The translations under genes and the position numbers were made by a program. Positions 8,284-17,057 of a stretch of DNA of 64,000 nt are shown in pieces. Location of the stretch: assembly GCF_001579845.1 (NCBI RefSeq), contig NZ_CP007440.1, positions 2,546,001 through 2,610,000 of the forward strand, written 5' to 3'. The notes under the pieces were generated by a model that did no database searches, was not told where the DNA came from, and worked only from the letters and a program-made list of their open reading frames with translations. The stretch is from Rhodoplanes sp. Z2-YC6860. Its GTDB lineage: Bacteria; Pseudomonadota; Alphaproteobacteria; Rhizobiales; Xanthobacteraceae. Each line of letters opens with the position of its first letter. The first letter of the stretch is position 1.

Positions 8284-9282
8284 TCAACGCGACGTGATCT
8301 TCAGATCCTTCACAAACTCCGTCGTAAAACCCTTCTTCCAGTCGGTGTCGGCTGCCAGCAGGCCTTCCTGCACCATCAGGTCGTAGGTCGCTTTCCAGCG
8401 CGCCTCGGTGATGATGCCCATTCCCATGGTCTTGGCGTCGCCGCCGTCGGCGACTTCGAGCTCGTTCAGCCGCTTGATGCCGAACGCGATCTGCTCGGCG
8501 CTCATCTTCGGGTTGTCGGCTTGGATCAGCGCGTTGGCGGGCGAGGGGTCGCCCTTAAGATAGCTCTTCCAGCCTTCGATCGAAGCGCGCACGAAGCGGC
8601 GCGCGACGTCCGGACGCTCGGCCGCGAACTTGCTCTGGGCCACCATCGTGGTGCCGTAGGGCGGATAGCCGTAATCGGCCATCAGGAAGAACTTCACCGG
8701 CACGCCCTTTTGCATCGCCTGGAACGGCTCCGACGACGGATAGGACTGCTGCACGATGTTCTTGTCGTTGAAGAACGGCTGCAGGTTGAACGTGTAGGCC
8801 TGGGTCTGCGCGTCGGTGTAGCCGAACTTGCGCTTCATCCACGGCCACCACGAGGTGCGGCCCGGCGTCGCGACCAGGATGGTCTTGTCCTTCATGTCGT
8901 CGAGACCCTTCACGTCATCATGCGTCATGATGCCTTGCAGGTCCTTCTGGAACGACGTCGCGATGGTGATGACCGGCAGCCCCTTGGCGATCGAATTGAG
9001 GACCTGGAAATCGTAGCCCATCATCACGTCGGCCTCGCCGGCGAGCAGGAGCTGTAAGCCGTTCACCTGCGGGCCGCCCATTTTGATGGTGACGTCGAGG
9101 CCGGCCTTCTCGTAAATCCCCGCGGCCTTCGCCTGATAGAAACCGCCGTGCTCGGCCTGCGCGTACCAGCTCGTGAGAAACGTGACCTTGTCTGCGGCGT
9201 TCACGGCGCTGCTGATGATTGACAGAGCCGCGGCTGTGGCAAGGCATGTGAACCCAAGACAAGCGAACCGAAAGCGCGACAT
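8284..9282 (-). CDS. NMT1/THI5-like ABC transporter substrate-binding protein
   Basis: This 332-residue periplasmic protein should capture the substrate for the permease and ATPase downstream. A cleavable signal peptide is visible: MSRFRF, a hydrophobic core to about residue 24, then SAVNAAD. The mature part opens with KVTFLTSWYAQAEHGGFYQAKAAG, the NMT1-family N-terminus. The ATG at 9282 is preferred to an upstream in-frame ATG because a GAGGA ribosome site lies about 8 bases before it and the signal peptide starts there. It is the first gene of the leftward operon, divergent from the LysR gene. The ligand is not known; relatives bind thiamine precursors, nitrate, sulfonates or aromatic acids. 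Confidence 0.93.
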   Translation of the reverse strand: MSRFRFACLGFTCLATAAALSIISSAVNAADKVTFLTSWYAQAEHGGFYQAKAAGIYEKAGLDVTIKMGGPQVNGLQLLLAGEADVMMGYDFQVLNSIAKGLPVITIATSFQKDLQGIMTHDDVKGLDDMKDKTILVATPGRTSWWPWMKRKFGYTDAQTQAYTFNLQPFFNDKNIVQQSYPSSEPFQAMQKGVPVKFFLMADYGYPPYGTTMVAQSKFAAERPDVARRFVRASIEGWKSYLKGDPSPANALIQADNPKMSAEQIAFGIKRLNELEVADGGDAKTMGMGIITEARWKATYDLMVQEGLLAADTDWKKGFTTEFVKDLKITSR

Positions 9283-9411
9283 GGTGTGTCCTCTGAAAAA
9301 CGTTGCGATGACGCCGCGGCTTTCAGCGGCGCAGGCTCGCCCCCGAGCCTCTCTTGACATCAGGATGGGCAATTTGAATGTTTGTAAAAAGCATCAATTT
9401 TCGCCTTGAGT

Positions 9412-9428
9412 GATGCCTTCGAGGCATC
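9412..9428. promoter_or_regulatory. Perfect palindrome with T-N11-A core, probable LysR-type operator
   Basis: GATGCCTTCGAGGCATC is a perfect 7-3-7 palindrome, and its core ATGCC-N5-GGCAT has the T-N11-A shape of LysR-family recognition sites. It lies about 86 bases before the lysR start and 130 bases before the start of the divergent transport operon, as expected for an autoregulated divergent pair. Confidence 0.65.
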
Positions 9429-9459
9429 GATGGCGAAGCCTTATGCAGCCCGATGAAAG

Positions 9460-9479
9460 TGCGGGCAGCCCGCATTTTT
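9460..9479 (+). promoter_or_regulatory. GC palindrome followed by a T run in the lysR leader
   Basis: TGCGGGC-A-GCCCGCA (9460-9474) is a perfect palindrome followed by five T residues, 34 bases before the lysR ATG. It has the form of an intrinsic terminator in the lysR leader, or of a second regulator site. The one-base centre means a real hairpin would lose the innermost pairs. Confidence 0.35.
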
Positions 9480-9513
9480 CGAGGATCGGCGGCGCAGCCG
9501 CGGAGAACGAGCC

Positions 9514-10428
9514 ATGTTGCACTCCCGCCTGCTGAAATACCTCGACGAGGTCGCCCGCCTGGGCTCGATCCGGAAGGCTTCGGCGCGGCTCAATGTTGCC
9601 TCTTCGGCGATCAACCGGCAGATCCTGGCTTTGGAAAATGAGCTGGGAACCCCGATTTTCGAGCGCATGCCACGCCGTCTGCGGCTCACCGCGACCGGCG
9701 AAGTGCTGATCGCCCATGTGCGCGAGACGCTCAAAGGTCATGCCCGAGTCGAATCGCACATCGAGGCATTGAAGGGCCTCACCCGCGGCGAGGCCACCAT
9801 CGCGACCATGAACGGGCTCGCGGCGGGGCCATTGCCGCGCTTCCTCAGCGGCGTTCTCGATGCGCATCCGCGCGTGCATATCCGGCTCCGCGTGCTGCCG
9901 CTCGATCAGATCACCAACGCGGTGCTGACGGGTGAGGCCGATCTGGCGCTGACCTACAATCCGGTCTCGAGCGCCGGCATCCGCATCGTCGCGAGCTACG
10001 ATCTGCCGATCGGCGCAGTGGTGTCGGCGAAGCATCCGCTCGCCAAGCGGCGGCAGGTGCGGCTCGCCGACTGCGCCGAGTTTGCCATGGCGATTTCCGA
10101 CCACTCCATGACGATCAGGCCGGCGGTCGATCTCGCCTTTACGCATGCCAACATTCCGTTGCATCCGACCATCGAGACCAATTCGATCGAGTTCATGAAG
10201 AAGATCGCGCGAAGCGGCCAGGCGATCACATTCCTCAATCCTGTCGATGTCGCGGAGGAGGTCGGGGCCGGCGAGCTCCGCCATCTGGAACTGCAGGAGA
10301 TGGCCGGGCATCCGATCGCGCTTAAGCTGATGGTCCGTGCGCGGAGCGCGCTGGACACGTTTCCGAGCCTCGTGGTCGAGGAGCTGCGCAAGGCGATGCC
10401 GCGGCTCGATCCGGTTGACGCGGATTGA
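9514..10428 (+). CDS. LysR-family transcriptional regulator
   Basis: This 304-residue activator/repressor has an N-terminal winged helix-turn-helix at about residues 3-62 (VARLGSIRKASARLNVASSAINRQI, then LENELGTPIFER). An effector-binding domain of the periplasmic-binding fold fills the rest. The length is standard. It is divergent from the NMT1-Rieske operon across a 231-base region holding a perfect T-N11-A palindrome, so it most likely controls that operon in response to its substrate. The genes from 10517 rightward may also answer to it. Confidence 0.94.
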   Translation: MLHSRLLKYLDEVARLGSIRKASARLNVASSAINRQILALENELGTPIFERMPRRLRLTATGEVLIAHVRETLKGHARVESHIEALKGLTRGEATIATMNGLAAGPLPRFLSGVLDAHPRVHIRLRVLPLDQITNAVLTGEADLALTYNPVSSAGIRIVASYDLPIGAVVSAKHPLAKRRQVRLADCAEFAMAISDHSMTIRPAVDLAFTHANIPLHPTIETNSIEFMKKIARSGQAITFLNPVDVAEEVGAGELRHLELQEMAGHPIALKLMVRARSALDTFPSLVVEELRKAMPRLDPVDAD

Positions 10429-10516
10429 CTGGCCGACTGCTTGGCATGGCGCTTGCCTGAAATAGCAGCAATTGCAAAGCTCGCCGCATCACACAGGAGC
10501 GAGAGTCAGCCCGCCA

Positions 10517-11896
10517 ATGCCATCCCGGTTTTCCGATCTCGTCTGGCCTGACACGGCGTCCTACCGGATCGCCAATGCGCGCATTCCGCTTTGCTTTGTG
10601 GCCGCTCCGCACGGCTTTGCGCCGCAAGATCGCGAGCCGGACCGCGAGGACGGCACGGCGCTGATCGACATCCTGATCGACAATGGCCGGATCGAACGGC
10701 TGATATCTGCGGGAACATCTCCGGCCGATGAGCGACCATCCGTCGATCTGAACGGCCGCCAGGTGTGGCCGATGCTGGTCGACGCGCACACCCATCTCGA
10801 TCGCGGCCACACCGTGGTGCGCTCGCCCAATGCGAGCGGCACCTTCAAGGATGCGGTGCTGGCCACCGCGGCCGACCGGAAGAAATGGACGCACGAGGAT
10901 CTGCTGACGCGGATGAGCTTTGGCATCCGCAGCGCCTATGCGCATGGCGTTTCGGCGATCCGCACGCATTTGGATTCGGTGCCCGAGCAGGCGCAGCGGA
11001 GCTGGCCGGCGTTTCGCGAGATGCGCGAAGAGTGGAAGGGCCACGTCGCCCTGCAGGCGGTGTCGCTCTTGCCGATCGACCTCTTCCGCGGCGATTGGGG
11101 CGATCAGCTCGCCAAGCTCGTTGCCGAATCCGGCGGCGTGCTCGGCGCGGTGACGCGCGCCGCCGCCCAGAGCAGCCATGGTGCGCCGCTCGACGATCTC
11201 GACTCGCTGCTCGACCGGCTGTTCGGGCTCGCGGCGCGTTATGATCTCGACATCGACCTGCATGTCGACGAGACCAACGATCCGCGCTCGGCAGCGCTGC
11301 CTTATGTGGCGCGCGCGGCGCTGCGCCACAATTATCGCGACCGCGTGACCTGCGGGCACTGCTGCAGCCTCGCGGTGCAGCCTGACGACGAGGCCGACCG
11401 CACCATGGACCTGCTGGCGCAAGCCGGCGTCAACGTGATCACGCTGCCGACCGTCAATCTCTATTTGCAGGACCGTGGCGGCGGCCGCACGCCGCGCTGG
11501 CGCGGCGTCACCCTGGTGCATGAGATGCGAAAGCGCGGCGTCACGGTGGCCGCGGCCGGCGACAACTGCCGCGACTGCTTCTACGCCTACGGCGATCACG
11601 ACATGATCGACACCTTCCGGCAGGCGGTGCGGATTCTGCACCTCGACCATCCGCTCGCCGAGGCGCCCGCGCTCGTCGGACCTGCGCCGGCGCGCATCGC
11701 CAGGCTCACGGAGCAGGGCCGCATTGCCGTCGGCGCCCCGGCGCGGCTGATCGCGTTCAACGCGCGCACGCTCAACGAGGTGGTGTCGCGGCATCAGGCC
11801 GACCGCGTCGTGATCGACGGCAAGCGCAGCCAGGCCCGCGTGCCGGACTATTCCGAGCTGTGGGACGACGCGCTCGTGTCCGGCACGCAAGCATAG
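10517..11896 (+). CDS. Cytosine deaminase-like amidohydrolase
   Basis: This 459-residue metal-dependent hydrolase has the CodA-like pattern. VDAHTHLDRGHT carries the first HxH ligand pair, DLHVDETND carries a His and the catalytic-site Glu, CGHCCSL carries the third His, and AAGDNCRDCFYAYGDHDM carries the metal Asp. Members deaminate cytosine, isoguanine, creatinine-like or triazine rings. The ATG at 10517 is taken as the start; a TTG at 10472 would add 15 residues. A CAGGAGCG site precedes the ATG by roughly 15 bases, which is longer than ideal. The ligase gene starts 8 bases after its stop. The neighbouring allophanate hydrolase supports a role in releasing ammonia from an N-heterocycle. 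Confidence 0.88.
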   Translation: MPSRFSDLVWPDTASYRIANARIPLCFVAAPHGFAPQDREPDREDGTALIDILIDNGRIERLISAGTSPADERPSVDLNGRQVWPMLVDAHTHLDRGHTVVRSPNASGTFKDAVLATAADRKKWTHEDLLTRMSFGIRSAYAHGVSAIRTHLDSVPEQAQRSWPAFREMREEWKGHVALQAVSLLPIDLFRGDWGDQLAKLVAESGGVLGAVTRAAAQSSHGAPLDDLDSLLDRLFGLAARYDLDIDLHVDETNDPRSAALPYVARAALRHNYRDRVTCGHCCSLAVQPDDEADRTMDLLAQAGVNVITLPTVNLYLQDRGGGRTPRWRGVTLVHEMRKRGVTVAAAGDNCRDCFYAYGDHDMIDTFRQAVRILHLDHPLAEAPALVGPAPARIARLTEQGRIAVGAPARLIAFNARTLNEVVSRHQADRVVIDGKRSQARVPDYSELWDDALVSGTQA

Positions 11897-11904
11897 AGCC
11901 TCTC

Positions 11905-13422
11905 ATGTTGATGCATCAGCTTCTCTATGACGGGGCGGCGCGCAATCCCGACAAGATCGCGTTTCGCTGGGTCGACCGCGACCGCACGCTGACCTTCAGC
12001 CAGGCCGCGGTGGAGATGGAGCATTTCGCGGGCGCGCTGCATCAGCTCGGCGTGCGCAAGGGCGACCGCGTCACGATCTTCGCCCACAACGGCATGGACT
12101 ACTTGCTTGGTCTGTTCGCCTGCTGGCGCATCGGCGCCATCGCGGCGCTGGTCAACATCCGCTTTGCCGACGAGCTCGACTATTACTTCGCCGACCACGA
12201 GCCCAGCGTCGTGATCTACACCCACGACATGGCGGAGCCGGTGAAGCGTGCCGCGGCAAGCGTGAAGACCATCCGTGCGCTGGTCTGCATGGACGGTCCA
12301 CAGCCCGGCGCCGAAAGCCTGCCGGCCTTGCTCAGCGCCAAGCTGATGCCGCCGCCCGATCCGGCCGACGAGAGCGCGATCGCGCATCTGTCTTATACGT
12401 CGGGCACCACCGGAAAGCCCAAGGGCGCGTGCCTCATGCACGAGCCGACCATGCGGGCGGCGAACTGCATCGCCGAGCGGCTGCGCATCACCGGCGATGA
12501 TGTGTCGTTCGGGCCGACCGCGCTTTCCAGTTCCTATCAGCTGGTCGGCAATCTCCTGCCGCCGCTGCATCGTGGCGTGACCGTCAACGTGATGGGCCGC
12601 TGGACGCAAAGCTCCGGCTGGGACGCACTCGACAAGACGGCGTCGACCATTCTGGTCGCCAATCCCACATTGCTCGCCGAACTGCTGCTGGAATCGCGGA
12701 CGCGCGGACGCATGCCGCAGCGCCTGCGGCTCACGGTGTCCGGCGGCGCGCCGGTGCCGCCGACGCTGAAGCGCGCCTTGCGCGACGAATGGAAAATGCC
12801 GCTCGCCGAAAGCTACGGCCAGAGCGAGCTCGGCGGCTTCATGGCGCTGGGCGATCCGGTCCTCGCGTCCGACGAGAAGTTCGGCGCGGCTGGGCGGCCG
12901 CTCCCTGACAAGGAGGTCCGAATTCTGGACGCCGACGGCACCGAATGTCCGATCGGCGAGGTCGGCGAAGTGTGCCTGCGCGGCGGTTTCATGGAGTGCT
13001 ACTGGGGCAAGCCCGACAAGACTGCCGAGGCGCTGCGCGGCGGCTGGCTGCACTCGGGCGACGCCGGCTCCATGGACCGCGACGGCTATATCACCATGCG
13101 CGGGCGCTTCGCCGAACTGATCAAGGTCGATGGCCGCACCTGGTTTCCGCGTGACGTCGAAGAGGCGCTGTGCACGCAAGATGGTGTCAAGGAGGCCGCG
13201 GTGGTGGCGCTGCCTGATAACAAGCTCGGCCAGCGGCCGGTTGCCTACATTACGACCACCAACGGCGCGGTCGATCTCGCGAAGCTCAAGCAGGCGATCG
13301 TGCCGCTCGTGACTTACGATCTCGCGCCGCTTACCATCAAGAGCGTGGCGGCCTTCCCGATGACGCCGACCGGGAAGATCGCCAAGGCTGAACTGCGGCA
13401 GAGCGCCCTCGCGGAGGGCTGA
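11905..13422 (+). CDS. AMP-forming acyl-CoA synthetase/ligase
   Basis: This 505-residue adenylate-forming enzyme activates a carboxylic acid to its CoA thioester. The P-loop-like motif LSYTSGTTGKPKGA is intact, followed by YGQSELGG (A5) and GWLHSGDAGSMDRDGY (A7). GRFAELIKVDG is the hinge, and PTGKIAKAEL carries the C-terminal catalytic lysine. The start is set at the ATG at 11905, just after the amidohydrolase stop; an in-frame frame upstream overlaps that gene and lacks a separate site. The acid is unknown; the context suggests one released after ring opening of a heterocycle. Confidence 0.93.
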   Translation: MLMHQLLYDGAARNPDKIAFRWVDRDRTLTFSQAAVEMEHFAGALHQLGVRKGDRVTIFAHNGMDYLLGLFACWRIGAIAALVNIRFADELDYYFADHEPSVVIYTHDMAEPVKRAAASVKTIRALVCMDGPQPGAESLPALLSAKLMPPPDPADESAIAHLSYTSGTTGKPKGACLMHEPTMRAANCIAERLRITGDDVSFGPTALSSSYQLVGNLLPPLHRGVTVNVMGRWTQSSGWDALDKTASTILVANPTLLAELLLESRTRGRMPQRLRLTVSGGAPVPPTLKRALRDEWKMPLAESYGQSELGGFMALGDPVLASDEKFGAAGRPLPDKEVRILDADGTECPIGEVGEVCLRGGFMECYWGKPDKTAEALRGGWLHSGDAGSMDRDGYITMRGRFAELIKVDGRTWFPRDVEEALCTQDGVKEAAVVALPDNKLGQRPVAYITTTNGAVDLAKLKQAIVPLVTYDLAPLTIKSVAAFPMTPTGKIAKAELRQSALAEG

Positions 13423-13446
13423 TCGCGTGAGAGAGGTGGGGCTTTC

Positions 13447-15234
13447 TTGGCTGAGACCGTCGACGCGATCGTTGCCGCGCACCGCGCCGGAAGGCTGACG
13501 CCACGCGAAACCGTCGCGCGCAGTTATGCGCGGCTGCGCGCGTACGACGATCCCGCGCTGTTCATCAGTGTGCGCGACGAGGCCGAGGCGCTGGCCGAGG
13601 CCGATGCGATTGCCAAGACACATGCTGACCGTCCGTTGTTCGGTGTGCCGGTCGCGATCAAGGACAACATCGACGCCGGAGGTCTTCCGACCACCGTGGC
13701 CTGTCCGGCGTTCTCGCATAAGCCCGCCCACGACTCGACCGCGGTGGCGCGGCTGCGCGCAGCGGGCGCCATCGTCATCGGCAAGACCAATCTCGATCAG
13801 TTCGCGACGGGTCTGGTCGGCGTGCGCTCGCCCTACGGCGTGCCGCGCAATCCGTTCGATCCGGCTGTCATCCCGGGTGGCTCGAGCTCCGGCTCGGCGG
13901 TGGCGGTCGCGGCCGGCATCGTGCCGCTTGCGCTCGGCACCGACACCGCGGGCTCCGGCCGCGTGCCGGCCGGGCTGAACAACATCGTCGGGCTGAAGCC
14001 GAGCCTTGGCCTCGTCTCGACCGCGGGCGTGGTGCCGGCGTGCCGCACGCTCGATTGCGTTTCGGTGTTCGCGCTCACGACCGACGACGCCTGGACCGCG
14101 CTTGCCGTCATGGCCGGGTCCGACAAGGCCGATCCCTATTCGCGGCCGCGCCCGCTCGGGGCGCCCGGGGCGATGGGACAGAGCATCCGGCTTGGCGTGC
14201 CGATCGCCTCGCAGCGGCTGTTCTTCGGCGATCAGGTGGCGGCCGGGATTTATATGAAGGCCATCGAACGCTTCGCCGCGCTTGGCGCGACGATTATCGA
14301 GACCGATATCGAGCCGCTCTACGAGACCGCGCGGCTCCTCTACGAAGGCCCGTGGGTCGCCGAACGTTATCTCGCGATTAAATCGCTGCTCGCGTCGTCG
14401 CCGGATGCCATCCATCCGGTGACGCGCAAGATCATCCTCGACGGCGCGCGGCCGACCGCGGCGGATACGTTCGCGGCCTATTACGAGCTCGAAGAGCTGC
14501 GCCGCGTCCGCGACGCGATCTTCGGCGGCATCGACGCGCTGCTGCTGCCGACCGCGCCGACGGTCTACACCGTGCAGCAGGTGCTGGCCGATCCGATCGG
14601 GCTCAACAGCCGGCTCGGCACCTACACCAACTTCGTCAATCTGCTCGATCTCTGCGGCCTGGCGCTGCCGGCCGCGATGCGTGGCGACGGCGTGCCATCG
14701 GGCGTGACGCTGCTGGCGCCCGGCGGGCACGATGCGTTCCTCGCCTCGATCGGCCGCGTGTTCCATGCCGACACCGCGCTGCCGCTCGGGGCACTGAAGC
14801 TTGCGCAGCCGCCACTTGCGCCGCTATCGCGGGCACCCGCGCCAAACGAAATCGCGCTGGCGGTGGTCGGCGCGCATCTCTCCGGCCTGCCGCTGAACCA
14901 TGAGCTGCGCAATCTCGGCGCGCGGCTGTTGCAGGCCACCTCGACCGCGCCGGACTACAAGCTGTTCGCGCTCCCCGGCGGCCCGCCGCGGCGGCCCGGA
15001 ATGCTGCGCGTCGCCGCCGGGCAGGGCAGCGCCATCGAACTGGAAACCTGGGCGATGAGCGCCGAAGCTTTCGGCCGCTTCGTCGCGAACGTGCCGCCGC
15101 CGCTCTCCATCGGTACGCTCAAGCTTGCCGACGGCAGCGCCGTCAAAGGCTTCCTGGTCGAGGCCGAAGCGATCACCGGCGCGCAGGATATTTCCGGCTT
15201 CGGCGGCTGGCGCGCCTACATGGCGAAAGCCTAG
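13447..15234 (+). CDS. atzF: Allophanate hydrolase
   Basis: This 595-residue two-domain enzyme hydrolyses allophanate (or the 1,3-dicarboxyurea formed by AtzEG) to ammonia and CO2. The N-terminal amidase-signature domain has Lys72 (VAIKDN), the cis-serine in GGSSSGS (144-150) and the nucleophile Ser170 in DTAGSGR. The C-terminal domain from about residue 455 has the AtzF-specific GHL-type fold, with AVVGAHLSGLPLNHELRNLGA and GFGGWRAYMAKA at the end. The TTG at 13447 is the start supported by a GAGAGG site. No urea carboxylase gene is present, which argues for a triazine/biuret-type feed rather than the urea amidolyase route. Confidence 0.93.
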   Translation: MAETVDAIVAAHRAGRLTPRETVARSYARLRAYDDPALFISVRDEAEALAEADAIAKTHADRPLFGVPVAIKDNIDAGGLPTTVACPAFSHKPAHDSTAVARLRAAGAIVIGKTNLDQFATGLVGVRSPYGVPRNPFDPAVIPGGSSSGSAVAVAAGIVPLALGTDTAGSGRVPAGLNNIVGLKPSLGLVSTAGVVPACRTLDCVSVFALTTDDAWTALAVMAGSDKADPYSRPRPLGAPGAMGQSIRLGVPIASQRLFFGDQVAAGIYMKAIERFAALGATIIETDIEPLYETARLLYEGPWVAERYLAIKSLLASSPDAIHPVTRKIILDGARPTAADTFAAYYELEELRRVRDAIFGGIDALLLPTAPTVYTVQQVLADPIGLNSRLGTYTNFVNLLDLCGLALPAAMRGDGVPSGVTLLAPGGHDAFLASIGRVFHADTALPLGALKLAQPPLAPLSRAPAPNEIALAVVGAHLSGLPLNHELRNLGARLLQATSTAPDYKLFALPGGPPRRPGMLRVAAGQGSAIELETWAMSAEAFGRFVANVPPPLSIGTLKLADGSAVKGFLVEAEAITGAQDISGFGGWRAYMAKA

Positions 15235-15267
15235 ATATTTTTTCGTGCGGCGAACCCAACCATCGTC

Positions 15268-15348
15268 ATGGCCGGGCTTGTCCCGGCCATCTCGATTAGG
15301 GATGCATTGTGCTCACCTAAGCGGTATGCCCGCGACAAGCGCGGGCAT
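15268..15348. terminator. Pair of hairpins between convergent atzF and the amidase gene
   Basis: Two stem-loops are visible in the 150-base gap: ATGGCCGGG-CTTGT-CCCGGCCAT (15268-15290) and ATGCCCGC-GACAAGC-GCGGGCAT (15326-15348). They lack long T runs. They lie exactly where the two transcripts converge, so they could act as bidirectional terminators or mRNA 3' barriers. Their text is of the dispersed-repeat type. Confidence 0.55.
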
Positions 15349-15385
15349 GACGGCGGAGTTTGATGTTACCGCTGTGGAAAGTACT

Positions 15386-16768
15386 CTAAAACTCAGGTTT
15401 CGGCGCGACGGCGACGCCGCTCTGCTCCAGCTTTTCGGCCACCCGCAATGCCAAATCTTCGCGCCACGGCGCCGCGATGATCTGCACCCCGATCGGCAGC
15501 GGCGACAAGGGGATGGGTGCTGCCACCACCGGCAAACCGATGAACGAGATCGGCTGCGTGTAGACGCCGATATTCGGCCGCAGCAGCATCTCGACGCCGT
15601 CGAGCACGAATGTCTGCTGGCCGATCTTCGGCGCGGTGGTGGGCGTTGCCGGCGCCAGGATGATGTCCACCTCGCCGAACAGCTTCAGCACTTCGCCGCG
15701 ATACCAGCGCCGGAATTTCTGCGCCTGATTGACGAGCGCGGCCGGCACCAGCGCGCCGGCGATGAGCCGGTCGCGCACCGCGGGGTCGAAATCGCGCGCC
15801 TGCTTGCGCAGGCGTTCGAGATGCAGCGCCGCGCCCTCGGTCGCGGTGATCACGTAAGCGGCCGACCGCGCGCGTTCGGCTTCGGGGATCTCGATCTCGC
15901 GGGTGACGCCCAGCGCCTTGGTGACAAGCTTCATCGCCTCGCGCGTTTCGGCCGATGCGCCCTTTCGGAAATAGCCGCCCGCGACCGCGATCCGCAGGCC
16001 GTCGATGCCGTGGTTGAGCGTCGGCAGCGCGGCCTCAACCGGACGATCGGCGCAGGCCGCGTCGTCGGCGTCGGGCCCCTGCATGACATCGTAGGCGAGC
16101 GCCAGATCCTTCGTCGTCCGCGCGAACGGTCCGAGATGGTCGAAACTCGCAACGAAGGGAAAGCTTCGCGCCCGCGACAGCCGGCCATACGTGGGCTTCA
16201 GCCCGAAGATGCCGCAGAACGACGACGGCACTCTAATTGACCCGTTGGTGTCTGAACCCAGGGCGAGCGGCACGAGTCCGCCCGCAACGGCGCCGCCCGA
16301 TCCGCTCGACGAGCCGCCGGTCATGTGCGCGATATCGTGCGGGTTGTGCGCATTGCCGTCGTGCACGTTCTCGCCGGTGAAGTCGTAAGCGTATTCGCCC
16401 ATGTTGAGCGCACCGACCAGCACGGCACCGGCGGCCTCAAGGCGTTCAATGAGCGTCGCGTCGCGCCCGGCAGGCTTGTGCTTGCGGTTGATCTTGGAGC
16501 CGGCGCGGGTCGGCAGTCCTTCGACATCGAACAGGTTCTTTACCGCGAACGGCACGCCCGCAAGTGGCCCGAGAGGCTGGCCCTCGCTCCGCGCCTTGTC
16601 CAGGGCTTGAGCCTTGGCCCGCGCACGCCCGGCCGTGACATCGGTGAAGGCGTTGAGCGTCTTGTTGAGGCTCTTGATGCGGGTGAGGGCTGCTTCCGTG
16701 ATCGAAAGCGCGCTGCGCTCGCCATTCTGAACGAGGCGCGCGATCTCCGAGGCGCTGGTCCATTCCAT
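15386..16768 (-). CDS. atzE: AtzE-like amidase (1-carboxybiuret hydrolase catalytic subunit type)
   Basis: This 460-residue amidase-signature enzyme has Lys77 (AVKNLFD), the GGSSSGSGG loop at 151-159 and the nucleophile Ser177 in GSDTNGSIRVPSSFCG. The ATG at 16768 starts the MEWTSASEIA region; the open frame farther upstream overlaps the small partner gene. The assignment as AtzE rather than GatA rests on the DUF4089/AtzG-like gene 10 bases upstream and the allophanate hydrolase gene facing it. AtzE with AtzG removes ammonia from 1-carboxybiuret and feeds AtzF. A generic amidase acting on another urea-like compound remains possible. Confidence 0.83.
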   Translation of the reverse strand: MEWTSASEIARLVQNGERSALSITEAALTRIKSLNKTLNAFTDVTAGRARAKAQALDKARSEGQPLGPLAGVPFAVKNLFDVEGLPTRAGSKINRKHKPAGRDATLIERLEAAGAVLVGALNMGEYAYDFTGENVHDGNAHNPHDIAHMTGGSSSGSGGAVAGGLVPLALGSDTNGSIRVPSSFCGIFGLKPTYGRLSRARSFPFVASFDHLGPFARTTKDLALAYDVMQGPDADDAACADRPVEAALPTLNHGIDGLRIAVAGGYFRKGASAETREAMKLVTKALGVTREIEIPEAERARSAAYVITATEGAALHLERLRKQARDFDPAVRDRLIAGALVPAALVNQAQKFRRWYRGEVLKLFGEVDIILAPATPTTAPKIGQQTFVLDGVEMLLRPNIGVYTQPISFIGLPVVAAPIPLSPLPIGVQIIAAPWREDLALRVAEKLEQSGVAVAPKPEF

Positions 16769-16778
16769 GCTGCGGGCC

Positions 16779-17057
16779 TCAGGCTTTGAACACGGGCGCG
16801 GGCTCTGCCTCGTCGGGCAGGGCAAAGGCCGTGACGGTCGCGCCGTGGCGCAGCGTGATATCGAGATGCGTTCGCACCGCCGGCATCCAGGCTTTGTCGA
16901 CAGCGAGCCCAAGCGCGCGTGCGCCGGAGACGATGAAATCGTCGAGCGCGTGCGCCGATTTCGGCGCTGCGGTCGCGCGCTTTTTGGCCTTTACGGATTT
17001 GCGGGTTTTGGGCGATGGCCGGCTCCGCGGCTTCGGCTTTTGCGGACGTCGCGGCAT
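16779..17057 (-). CDS. atzG: AtzG-like small subunit (DUF4089) with basic N-terminal tail
   Basis: This 92-residue protein ends with the AtzG/DUF4089 pattern: LDDFIVSGARALGLAVDKAW, then AVRTHLDITLRHGATV and the ending LPDEAEPAPVFKA. The family is GatC-like and stabilises the AtzE amidase. Unusually, the first 35 or so residues form a tail rich in Lys, Arg and Pro. The ATG at 17057 has a GGAG site 8 bases before it; an ATG at 17105 would add 16 residues. It lies 10 bases upstream of the AtzE-like gene on the same strand, so the two are probably co-translated in a complex. Confidence 0.82.
   Translation of the reverse strand: MPRRPQKPKPRSRPSPKTRKSVKAKKRATAAPKSAHALDDFIVSGARALGLAVDKAWMPAVRTHLDITLRHGATVTAFALPDEAEPAPVFKA

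Noticed and set aside
4920-8297. A 3.4 kb open frame on the + strand, opposite the transporter/oxygenase operon
   Set aside because: It is antisense to five genes with strong motifs. Its own translation is rich in His, Arg, Leu and Val without any domain, as expected for the complement of GC-rich coding sequence.
11848-14766. A 2.9 kb open frame on the - strand across the ligase and allophanate hydrolase genes
   Set aside because: It lies opposite two genes with complete catalytic motifs, and its product is Arg/His-rich with no recognisable family.
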